A program made the position numbers and the translations under genes. Shown here piece after piece: positions 1 through 11,500 of a DNA stretch of 64,000 bases (the first letter of the stretch is position 1; every line of letters begins with the position of its first letter). The notes under the pieces were generated by a model that saw only the letters and a program-made list of their open reading frames with translations, had not been told where the DNA came from and did no database searches. Where the stretch lies: contig CAJNOL010000224.1 of assembly GCA_905250125.1 (NCBI GenBank), positions 1 to 64,000 on the forward strand. The letters run 5' to 3'. The stretch is from Rotaria sordida (lineage: Eukaryota > Rotifera > Eurotatoria > Philodinida > Philodinidae).

Positions 1-170
1 ATGTGAGAAATTTTTTCGCTTCTATAAAACATCAAACATTAAAGATAGTACATATCAATCGTTAATCATTAAAAAACAAGTGGACTTAATAACAATATAT
101 TTTTATCGAAAGTTTGATTTTACCAAAGAAATCTTCAAATTCATCTACTGATCATGTCGGTTACTTTCAT

Positions 171-212
171 TTCATCATCATCATCATGATCATCATCATT
201 ATCATCATTATC
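171..212. repeat. CAT/ATC trinucleotide microsatellite
   Basis: Interrupted run of CAT triplets visible by eye, in noncoding DNA. No function inferred. Confidence 0.8.
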
Positions 213-602
213 TTTGGACTCTTTTCTCTACCTGGGATAAAAGATACCTGTTAGTAAGCATAGGAACACTTGAGTTTCTACTTTTATCTTTCGTTTCTTG
301 GATAAGACATTTGTCGTCAAAGTTTCTTTTTTTGTCTTTTAAACGTATGTCAACATAACGAAAAACGGATAACAATGTTTGCATTAACAAAAAAAAAACG
401 CGAAGAAGAATTTTTCGACCAATACGCATACCCGCTGAATATATTCGACTCTCTCTTTTTTTTTCTTCTCTTATCATCTCTTTTTGTTTCGTATATAAAA
501 TGAGCAGTTTACAACAAGAAAATTTTCATATATATTCATTTTTGTGTTCGTCAAACATACTACATACAAATAGAAACAGAAATTTTCATTTCACTTAATT
601 GT

Positions 603-671
603 ATATGAGCTGGAAGATGGATTTCGCATAGATGTCTTCTGATGCCAGATCTATATTCTTCCAGCTCATAT
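603..671 (+). ncRNA. mir-750: miR-750 precursor hairpin
   Basis: A 69-nt hairpin. Its outer stem is 15 perfect base pairs (603-617 with 657-671). After a small internal loop it continues with about 10 further pairs (622-631 with 641-650, one G:U and one mismatch) and closes with a short loop. The 3' arm (645-668) begins with the seed CAGATCT at its positions 2-8 and ends CTTCCAGCTCA. Both match the 3p mature miR-750 known from molluscs, annelids and arthropods, apart from one inserted and one changed base in the middle. The 5' arm would be the star strand. miR-750 is processed by Drosha/Dicer and represses target mRNAs; its targets here are unknown. It lies 0.9 kb upstream of a miR-1175 hairpin on the same strand, the partner it is linked to in other protostomes. 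The match was made from memory of the mature sequence. Confidence 0.88.
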
Positions 672-1565
672 CAATAAGTCACTAGTCATCATCAATTATT
701 CTTTATATACATATAGATATATATATATATATATTGTAAGTCTCATATTTTTTATTGTATTGGACGACCTTTAACTAAGCCGAGAGCTCAAATACAATTC
801 AAATTCAATCAGCTTTTTAATACTTCGTTGTTTTTTTTCCTTATATCATTTCTATTGAGTAGGTTTTTCTTTTTTTTTTCAATTACAATCATTCTTATTC
901 CTTTATCGTATTCTTTTTATTTTCAAACTATCAAGTAATAGACAGTCTCTTTTCTTATCATGACATTGTTCAGGGAGGAGTAATAGTAAATCAAATTCTA
1001 ATTTTATATTGACGATGTATATATATATATATATGTTATACGCACAATTTGTCTTTACTTTCCCTCCTTCGATGATCGAAAAACGAACAAGAGAAGAAAG
1101 AGAGAAAGAATCGAGCTCAGATTGAGTTTCTTGCACGCTCCACTCGAAATTCCCTCATCGTTCTTCGTGTTATATATGTAGTCAAATTTCGCTACAGAGC
1201 ACGTTTTACGCGAGCATACATACACACGAACAGATTATCAACAGCTGTAAAGTTCAGGGAGAAAACAAAAGCACATCCAGACGAACGAAAAAAAGAAAAA
1301 AGTGGTAAATGAAGGCGGCAATATATGTTACGACTCTTCCTTGTTCTCTCTTCTTCTTTTTTTTTTTTTTGATTACTCTTCACGTTCTTGAGTGAGAACA
1401 ACAGCCGTTCGTTCGTAAGTTTGAGGTTGATCATAATAATGATCGAATAGAGCAGACCTTATCGCGTGCGAATAGACCCATTTGTTGTTTTTTTAGGCTC
1501 ACAATGTTGTTTTTTTTTATGATATTATATTTACAATCATATTTTTTTTTCTTTATTTGCGTACT

Positions 1566-1647
1566 CGACTCGACTAAGTGGAGCAGTTCGTCTCACCCTG
1601 AACACCAGCAATTGGTGAGATTCAACTCCTCCACTTCTTTGTAGTCG
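1566..1647 (+). ncRNA. mir-1175: miR-1175 precursor hairpin
   Basis: The 3' arm (1616-1637) begins TGAGATTCAACTCCTCCA. I recognise this as the first 18 nt of mature miR-1175-3p, seed GAGATTC included. The 5' arm (1576-1597) begins AAGTGGAGCAGTT and ends CTCACC, resembling the known 5p strand. It pairs with the 3' arm over about 22 positions with only a few mismatches. A 16-18 nt loop separates the arms, and a lower stem is provided by CGACT near 1566-1575 and AGTCG at 1643-1647. This is the usual precursor geometry. Together with the miR-750 hairpin upstream it forms the protostome miR-750/miR-1175 pair, probably on one primary transcript running towards SZT2. Confidence 0.92.
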
Positions 1648-1674
1648 TTCATATCATCTCTTTCTTATTTTATT

Positions 1675-1715
1675 GATGATGATAATAATGATGATGATGA
1701 TGATGATGATGATGA
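1675..1715. repeat. GAT trinucleotide microsatellite
   Basis: Run of GAT triplets with one GATAATAAT interruption, just downstream of the miR-1175 hairpin. Noncoding. Confidence 0.8.
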
Positions 1716-2533
1716 ATTGTAATGATGACTATACAGAAGTAAACGACTGTTCTTTAGTCAATATATTAATGGCTTCATCATTCTGACAAATGAAGAACAA
1801 TATATATTTATGGCTTCTATTACCAAAGATTCAAACATTTATATCAATCAATTTTTATTTTAGTATTATTACATATAAAAAAAAAAGAATCTTTTATCTG
1901 TAAATATCAATATAATCAAACGAAATATAAAGCATAATTCAATTGAAAATTTGTTTTATTTTAATTTTTAATAGAATTTAGTTTAAAGTATTTCTTTTTT
2001 TTTTTTGTTTTGTAAAAAATAAATAATTTATTAATTAATATTAGCAGATTATATTTTTTTATGGCTTCTTAATTTATAAAGTCAAATATTTGAAAGAGAA
2101 ATTTTCATTGATCTGAATTAAGTAAGATTTATTTACTAATACTTCTATTAAATAGAAGATAAAATTGATAGATGATTGAAAGGATATTCTATCAAAATGA
2201 ATAAAGAAAAAGATTCAATAAAAAGAACATTATCGAATTCTTAAGTCTTGTCGAAGTTTAATTTTTCAAATAATTCTTTCAATATGCAAAGTATTTTAAT
2301 CTGTATTAAACTATTCTATATAGACATGTGTCTCTTTCGTTATTGTTGATAGCAAAAAAAAAAAAATACTAACGATTATTTTGATTGATCAAATCTAACT
2401 ATATACACTTCAGACATCATTTTATCAACATAAGAAATCTGATAGATCATAAATATAATCGAAGTTTTATTTTACATTTTTATTAGACAAATCTATTTTA
2501 TAATATTCAAGTAAATTTCTATGAAATATTTAG

Positions 2534-5500
2534 ATTGGTGAAGTTGATCGAGAATGTTTCAATACACTTGTTTCATTTTATTTTGTCAAATATTTACAAG
2601 AACGAAGTTTATCTTTGTCAAGGTAAATTCGTTGTTTTTTTTTCAATGAAATTTATTTCGTTTTTCTTTAAATATAATTGTTTTTTTTTGTTTAAATAGA
2701 CCTATATTACGTGCACCACGAGCGATAACATCTGATATAGTTCGAGTACCATTTGTTCAAGATACAATTAATCTTATACGTCGTTCACATCAAACTCATT
2801 TTGATTTTTCTGCTTTTATTGATGGTAAAAGAAATAAAAATCATACAAATTTATTAAATATTCTCTTGTTTTTTTTTTTTTTCTATTTCTATTTAGATTA
2901 TTATAAAGTAAAACATGATTATATCAATAATAATGGTTTATTGGTATCACCAAGTCTTAATTCAACATTACTTAGTGTACTTCGTGAACGTCTTTGTTCA
3001 AAAACATATGAAAATAAACCACATTTATTTACTGAACTTAATGGTAATAATAATGCATTTACACGTACATTAATATCACGATCAAATCATTTGAAAAATC
3101 ATCATTTACCAATTGGTTTAAGTAGTTTAAAATCAAATCCATATTTACTTTATTTACTTAATTATAATGAACAACAAACAACAAAAATATTAACTGATCT
3201 TGAACGTTATCTTATGGATATGTTATTTCCACATTGGGATTTTCTTGTTTGTGCTGAAAGTGATGAATATGTTTATATGATATTATTACCAAAAAGTGAA
3301 CGTGATTTACTTTTATTAAATACAGATTTAAATATATTTATGCATGATCTTATTGCTCATTATTCAATGAATCATATTGATAAGGGAATACCTATTTATG
3401 ATGATTGTCGTTATGTTATGGATACGTTAATTGATGATCTTGAAAGTCATATTGTTATTGAATCATCATTATTATTATCTACAATGGAAAATTCACAGAA
3501 TAAAGTCAATGAAGAACAAACAAGTTCGTAAATAAATGAAATCATTGTTATTATTGAATAATTTCAACTTTCAATATAAGAAATACATTCGAGCAGTTCT
3601 AGTAAATTGTAGATATGATTTGATAAAATCTCATTCTCAAGAAAAATATATTATATTCTTGTATCTGAGATCAACAAATTTATCCTACCCTACAGGATAG
3701 AGATTAGAAAAATTTCACTCAGACAGAATACAAAGTACGAAAAAAAATTTTACCCAGTACATTCTCTATGTGATATTGTTTTGCTATTTATCACTTTTAG
3801 AGTCTTCCAATTAAGGTAGGATTAAGAAAGAGTGAGATAAAAACTTTCTAGGGTAAGATAAAGGTTAGAACATTTTTCTTAGTCATAGTACAAAGTACGA
3901 CAAAAGCTTAATCTTCACGTTTCTATCTTGTATTGTAAAAATGTACATGCATGTCGAATTGAACAGAAATAATAAAAAAAATATACTATTTGCTCATTAC
4001 TTCAAAATTTTTTTCAATAGCATTTTCTTCAATATTGATAAAACTTGTTTTCATATATACTTGAAATTTTTCAATTGTTTCATATTAGAAATTCTTGGAT
4101 TAATCATAACATAGAATTTCGAATGATATTTTATAAAAATAATAGTTTATTTATTTAGGTAAATATTCTCAACGACGTCGTCAACGTCGAGATACATTTA
4201 CTGGAGCTGAATTATTAGCACCTCATCCTACACATTCAACATATATCAATGGTAAAAGTATACCGTCTTCATCACCAATTCCTATAAATCATCCTCTCTC
4301 TCACCATTTTTACCAATCAGCTTCTCAACCGACATCTACTGGTTATCGTCGTATATATTCTCCATTAACACTTGATCCAAATAATATATCACATGTTGAT
4401 CAATTACATCGTCGTTATTCTACATCGGCTGTTGTATCAACACCTGTTCATCATCATAATCTTCAAGTTCCATCTATATTTAATGTTATTCCACCATCAT
4501 CACAAGAAATATTACCACGTGATGCTTTGAAAAAAATTACCGATCAACAATGGCATATTCCAATATTTTTACATGGTTGTAATAAATTACGTTTAGCATC
4601 ATCATTACTTGTATCTAATGAACAACAATTAAGAAATCTTTGGTTGGATACTTATATTGATTATACAAAAGATGATAATGAATCAACAAATGAAACAATA
4701 ACAACAAATGCAACAGTATTACAAAATTTAAAACCTCGAAAACGAGGTATAATCAGAAAGGAATAAATTAAATCTTATTTTTAGTAGTGATCTAAATATA
4801 GATTATCTAAGAAAGATAAAGAAAATTTAGAAATTAATTTAATTTGCTTAAGTAAATTTTCAGTTAAATTCGTACTTTATTTTTTTACTGTTACGACACG
4901 TTCTACTTAAATTTTACTTCAAAGAAAAAAAAAACAAAATAGAATGAGAATGACTATTGTTCAGAACTAAAAAGTGTTTCAGAAGATTTTTAATTTTGAA
5001 CAATTTCGTTTATATGTAGATAGAAAAATGATTTCTAATACAATATATTCATATAAATATAAAGTGTATTCATATCGACATGTCAAATGACATAAGATTG
5101 AAAGAATTTTTTCAGATTATCTAATTAAGAAATGGATGCATTTTAAATAAAATATAGTCTAGTAGAAACTGATAATGATAAGTGCTCATTTTGATCTTTT
5201 ATTTATTATTAGCCATTTAGAACTAGTGAAAGTATACATTGAATAAATGATTTTAAATGGACAAATATAAATAAATAAATATTACTACAGAATGAAAATC
5301 TTTTTTTAATGCGTAATAGGTTATTTTGCATTTTTCATATTACGTATTTATGTTTTATGACTCATTTAAAATCGTTTAGTTAGTGTATATCAAATAGTTT
5401 CACTAGTTAAATGGCTAGTGTTAAATAAAAGATCAAAGTGAACATTTATCAGTTTCTACAAAACTAAGATAGTGGAAAAAAGTTTAGCAACAATGTTTTT

Positions 5501-8500
5501 CTTTTTTAATATTCTTCTATAATGTTAAGCAATTAGCACAAATCCAAATAGGAATTTTAATAGTCTATAGAGTTTTTTATGTGATGCATTCTATAGTAAG
5601 ATATATGAACTTTGATGACAAAGCTCTAAAAAAACCAGAGGCGGTAGTTTTCAGATGCTAGAAGACTTTGTCACAGTTAACTTTTAACAATACTATATTA
5701 AAGAGAACAAAATGGGGGAGGGATGGGGTCGCTGCATTTTCTACGATCTTTTCTTAATATGTTAAAAGTATCACAAAAACCGAAAAGCGCCGTTTTGTAG
5801 TCAATTTTTTGCTAAATTTCGTGTTTGTGGTACTTTTAACTTTTTAAGGAAAAGTTGTAGAAAATGCGACGATTCTTTATTTTGTTCTCTTTAAAATGAT
5901 ATTGTAAAAAAATAGTTCCAACAAAGTCTTCTATGACGGTCTTTTAGAAACCTTACCATCATCATGCATCCATGACATCATAGTATAGAAAACTCTATTA
6001 GCTATTAAAATCACTGTCTGGATTTGAGCTAATGACTTAATATTATAGAAAAAAAAATTGAAAATACATTGTTGTAAAAGTTTTTTCCACTGCCTTAGTA
6101 TTTTATGTAAAATGTATTCATTGTTTAATTCGAAAATCTGGAACAATTTCTGTTGGTCGATTTAGAAAAATTAAATCTCATTTTCTTAACCAAGTTTATA
6201 TCGATACAAATATATTCATATAATTCTTTATATTTAATGAATAGTATGAAAATTAAAACAATTAAATAAATTACATCAAAAGAAAAAAAAATATTTTATT
6301 GATATCACATTAACTAAAAAACTTAGTTTTGTACATCTTCATTGAATTTTTATATGATAAATTAATAATATAATTTCTTTTTATTAGATAATTCTCGTCG
6401 ACATGATGATGAGACAATATTTCCTTCTGAAAAATTAATTGAAGATATGCGTGATGCACTTGATTATGCTTTTGCAACAGGTAAAAATCTTTTGTTATTA
6501 TCATTTTAAAGTATTTGATTTGGTTGTTTTTTTTTGTTTAGCATTTTATAAAAATTGTTTACTTGATTTAACAACACATAGATCTGATGTTGAATATGCA
6601 TTAAATACAATCTATCAAGAACATTATGAAGATATTGATTTAACACCATTTCTTAAAGCAATGTGTTCACATTTATCAAATAATGAACAAAAGTAATAAA
6701 AGAAAAAGTGTAATTTTGAAAAAAAAAAAAAACAATTTTTTTTTCTGTTTTTTAAAGATCATTGGAATCTGATACTCTTTGTGAACCAACAACAAAACAT
6801 ATTAATTCTTATTTAAATGAAAAATTTCTTGAAATAATTCATAAATATTTTCATCGTGTATCACCCGATTCGGAATATTTTTATTTTTGTACTGATGAAG
6901 AACGTTTTCGACAAAGTCGTAATTCAAATGAAATAGAAGATCATTTAAAAAATAATAACAATAGTAATAATATCAATAATAATAATAATAATAATGAATT
7001 ACAATCAACATCAGGACCATATAAATTTGATGAAACAAATGGATATGATCATGAAAGTGATAATGATGATGATCGAGATAGTAATGGAACTGTTCATATA
7101 CATGATCATGATGATGATGTTGATGATGATGATCCAGAATTACAATCAGAAACAAATCGTCGTCGTTCTGATGAATCAGCAAGTTCATTATCAAATCGTT
7201 CAAGAGAATTAGGTGTACGAGGTGAAATTTTACCATTATTTATTTTTTTTGATTGTCGATTAGTTACAAAAGATTATGATTATAATACACCAGTTAAAAC
7301 TATTCCACTATGTATAAGTAAGAAAAAAATATGCATGTATTTAATTAAATTTATTTAATTTTTCTTTAATTTTTTTTTTTGTCAAGGTAATTTAGTTCCA
7401 AATGGAAATGAAACGAAATTAGATTATGATAGTGCACGTGTTTCATTTGGTTTAATTTGTTTAACATTTGGACGTGAAGATGTTGATTCACAAGGTGCTA
7501 GTATTGGTGGTATTACAACGAATACACCGACATTTAATAATCTATTTATGTCAGCAAAACGATATCAAGAATTAAATGCTATTGAAGCTATTGATAATAC
7601 GAGTACTTGTACAGGCACAACTATGGGTGGAGAATTAAATAAGTAAGTTATTTAAAGATTAAAAAAAAAGAGAAATATTTTATTTATATTATAAAATATT
7701 TATAGACATCCATTGGATAAACTTCGATTATCTGATGCACAACGACGTGCAATTTCATCATGTCGACGAGAGGTTTGTAAGAATTAAATTTAATCGATTG
7801 ATTAGAAATATTAACAAAATAAGACATCAGAATTGAGTATTGATTGATTAAATATAGTAAAACGACGAATGATATTGATAGACTAGTGTTTATATAATGA
7901 AGAGTGTATTACAGTTAAGTTTCTTTTGAAGAAAGTCAAAAAATTTCCTTGAAGAGTTATGAATGTTAGTTAAGAAAAAAAAACTATTTAGTTGATTTAT
8001 AGAATAATTTAAAGAGAACTACACAATGCATTTAGTCAATTTTAACTCATGAAATCGCTATAAACTTCATGATCATTTTACGAAAGAATTTTGCCAAGTA
8101 ACAAATCGTTTTAAAACTAAGCCTTATCTCATTAGATATGCTCTACTGAGACTCGAGAAAGACTAAAAAGATTTGTAGGGTTAGATCTTTCTTGTTTCGT
8201 CATGATTATGATAGTGAATTTTTGAACAAACTGTCTTGATCCGTTTCAGATCCCTGTCAAACTTCAACTTTCCTTTCAGATTTCAACTTCAATTTTTTTC
8301 ACAGATAAAGTTCTTGATGGAATTCGTTCGTTGTAAAAGTATGAGATTGTAAAATGTCTCCTATCTGAACATAAAGAAGATCTGAAGGGAATGAGCAAAG
8401 CATTTCATTGAAAAATTCATTAAAATAATCATCACTGAAAAAAAAAACAAATCTATAAGTACACATCGTTTTAGTCTTTGAGCGTTGATAAAGTAAGATT

Positions 8501-11500
8501 TATCTCAAAAGTGATTTTTGATATAAATTTTTGACTATACAATTACTTTGACAATAATTATTTCCTATGAATCGAAAAAAAAAAATATCATTGAAATGAA
8601 ATATTTTTCAAAAACAAAAAAAAAAATTTGAATTTTAGATCGAATGGCTTTTACGTGATGAACAACTTTCAACATATTTTACTCGTCGTACACTCGATAG
8701 AAGATTAATTGAAAATGTTATTGAACATGTTCAAAGTTCAGTTAATATTCATAAATCAAATTGTCTTTGTCGTTCAATTGATCTTATGTTCGTAGTTGGT
8801 ATTGATAAATCTATTGATCCATTTCTTGAAGTAAAATATTTTATAACAAAAAAAGAAAAACAAAAAAGCTGTTTTTTTTTGTTTTCTCTAAAATTAGGAA
8901 TTAAAAAATATTCGTATTCGAAACAAATATATTCTAACGAAATGTGGAAATTATTTTGTTTTACTTGAACCAAGTCAACAAAATCTTAATGATATTAATC
9001 TAAAACGTAAACCAGGTTAGATTTGATTAAATAATACGAATGAAATTAATTTAATTGTTTATTTCTTTTTTTTTTCATTTAAAAAAAAAAAGCTTTATCA
9101 GTGAATTCAAGTGACGATCAATCATCAGCTACTATGGAAGATAGTTCAATTTCTGATGGTTCATTAATAGATGATGATGATGAAAGAAAATCTACTGAAG
9201 ATGAACTTGATGATTATATGAAACCATCATTTTGGCTTTTTATTGAACGAAAAAAGAAAACGTCATCTCACGTAGATTTACTTGAAGTGAAATTTTATCT
9301 TTATTGCGGGTACGAAAAAAAGAAAGACGCATAGACATATACAAATGAATACATCAGAATACATGTTTCTTATAGTATTTTTTTTAATTATCTCACTTAA
9401 TCTTCAGTTCGATTTCAACGAAGTTTTAGCACTTAATAACGCTCTAACAGTTGTTTCGTTATGTATAACTTAGAAATTTCCTGCTCAAGAAAAAACCTTT
9501 GATGAATTTTTATTCAAAATAGAATAGTGTATCTTTTCGGACAAAACAAGTTCAAATCTGCATAATTAAAGATTGACCAAGATACAAAAAGAATACTATG
9601 AAGAACATTTATTTTTGTGCAACTATTATTTTTGCTTTTTTTGCAAAAATATCTTCTTTATTATATAGATCATCATCTGATATAACACAAAATTCTTGTG
9701 AACCTCAAGCAATATTAGAAGAATTAATTAATGAATTTAATCGATTATGTCGTATAATTAATCAAGTTTGATTATTTTCGATTTTTATTTGTTGTTGTTT
9801 TTATATTCTTTATATTTTATATAGAAATTATTATTACGTGATCTAGGAATAAGTGGATTATGTAATGCATTATTAGTGCCACCAAGTGAAAATGATGATA
9901 CAAGTCTTGATGCTGATGCACCAGTTTTAACAGCTAATTTAAGTATACCACCTGGAACAGTAAGAATTTCTGTTTGTTTTTATTTCATCTAAAATTGATA
10001 TCATTCAATAAAGTTTGCTTGTGATGAATTATGGAGACATTCATTTCCACTTCATTTTCGTCTTCGTCCACATCTTCATGCAACATCAAGTTTAAAACCA
10101 TCATCTGTTTTTTATCCTGGTAAAAAAAAATTTTTTTTTTCATTCGATCATAATTAAAAATTAAGACAAAAAAAAATCTTCTTTTTTTTTTGTTTTTAAA
10201 TAATCTTAGGTTCACTTATACGTGAATTAACAACACATTTTGGTTCATTAGCTGTACATAATAGAAAAAATTTATTTGTTTATTGTGGTGAACGTAGTTA
10301 TTATTATATGAGATTTCGAGAAGATACTCTTCCACCACCAACAGCTAATTATATTGAAGATTCTTTATTACTTAGTGACAGTAATAATACATTTTGTGCA
10401 CCACCATCACCACAAATGCCTAATCAAAGTAATGCAACATTCAATAATGCTATGAAAAATCGTCAACGACATGGTTCAGTAAGAAATTTTTATATGATTT
10501 AAACTAAAATTTTACTTTTGGACCTTATATATATATATACACGAATGAAATTATAGAAACAATAATGAAAAGTTTTTGCTATAAAATAATTATAGAAATA
10601 TTAAAGGTTATAAATTGTAATGATCATAGGTAGCATTTTTTAAAAGAATAAGAATAATAGTTGAATTACCAGAGTATACGATCAAGGATATGGAAAAAAT
10701 GTATCTTTTGATTACATATAACTAGAGATGTTCCAAGATCGCCAGAAATAGGGAGATTGATGACTGAGAAGACCGATTGAAAAATTTCAGTTAAGGTTGA
10801 AACATATTTTGAGAATCGTTGAGAAAGATAAACAATAAAATGCTGAAACTTTGCTGGAGAAAAACAAAAATTTTTCAAGATTGGAAGTGAGTCACCGTCT
10901 CGACCTTTCCCACTTGGGACATGCTTGCATATAATACATGCAGATAAGGGATCTATCGCTCACTTTTGTAGAAATACACTTTCAATCATCATCATAGAAA
11001 TCAGCAAAAGTGAATAAACATGTGAGAAACTTACGACGAGATCGATTATTTTGCATTATGCAGACGGATTTCAGCTACGATAACTGAATGATGCCAAAAG
11101 CATTACCACCAGTAGACGGTATATTCATAGACGATAGACCAGTGATCTACTATCACCCTGATGACGACTATGCATTAAATCAATGATTTTCTGATAGACA
11201 AAGTCTTCTCTTTAATTATTTTGAAAAATATTTTCTATGATGATTCTCATCTTAGTATTGTAAATAAATTCCACCATAGATAATCATATATAGATCCTAC
11301 GAAAAATATCATACAGTGATGATTAAACATAAATAAATATATATTCAAATCAAATTAAAATTGATCTATCTATAAAGACATACAGTTATAATAATCCATG
11401 CAGAATATACTGAATTTTGTTTTAAATTCTAATAATAGAATATTTGTTAATTATTTAAAGTCTCATACAAATCTTAGACAATGTATACTAACTATAATAT

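Larger units (their letters stand above)
1..2533. other. Left flank without protein exons; holds two microRNA hairpins
   Basis: No open frame here looks like protein on either strand. The longest frames are antisense and rich in Lys, Arg and Phe, and read through T/A-rich DNA. The interval contains CAT and GAT microsatellites, short TA runs near 715-735 and 1018-1034, and the two microRNA hairpins annotated separately. It lies directly upstream of the first SZT2 exon I can see. It is either the 3' end of a large SZT2 intron, if the missing N-terminal exons are further left, or the promoter region of a shortened gene. I found no splice-compatible SZT2 exon between 1650 and 2533. Confidence 0.6.

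Noticed and set aside
208..1434. Minus-strand open frames of 77-89 codons at the left edge
   Set aside because: Composition follows A/T-rich DNA (Lys, Arg, Phe, Leu), there is no motif or splice partner, and they overlie or flank the microRNA region.
6973..7236. Antisense and alternative-frame frames rich in His, Asp or Met
   Set aside because: They are shadows of the Asn/Asp-rich SZT2 exon at 6758-7317, created by its repetitive GAT/AAT codons.
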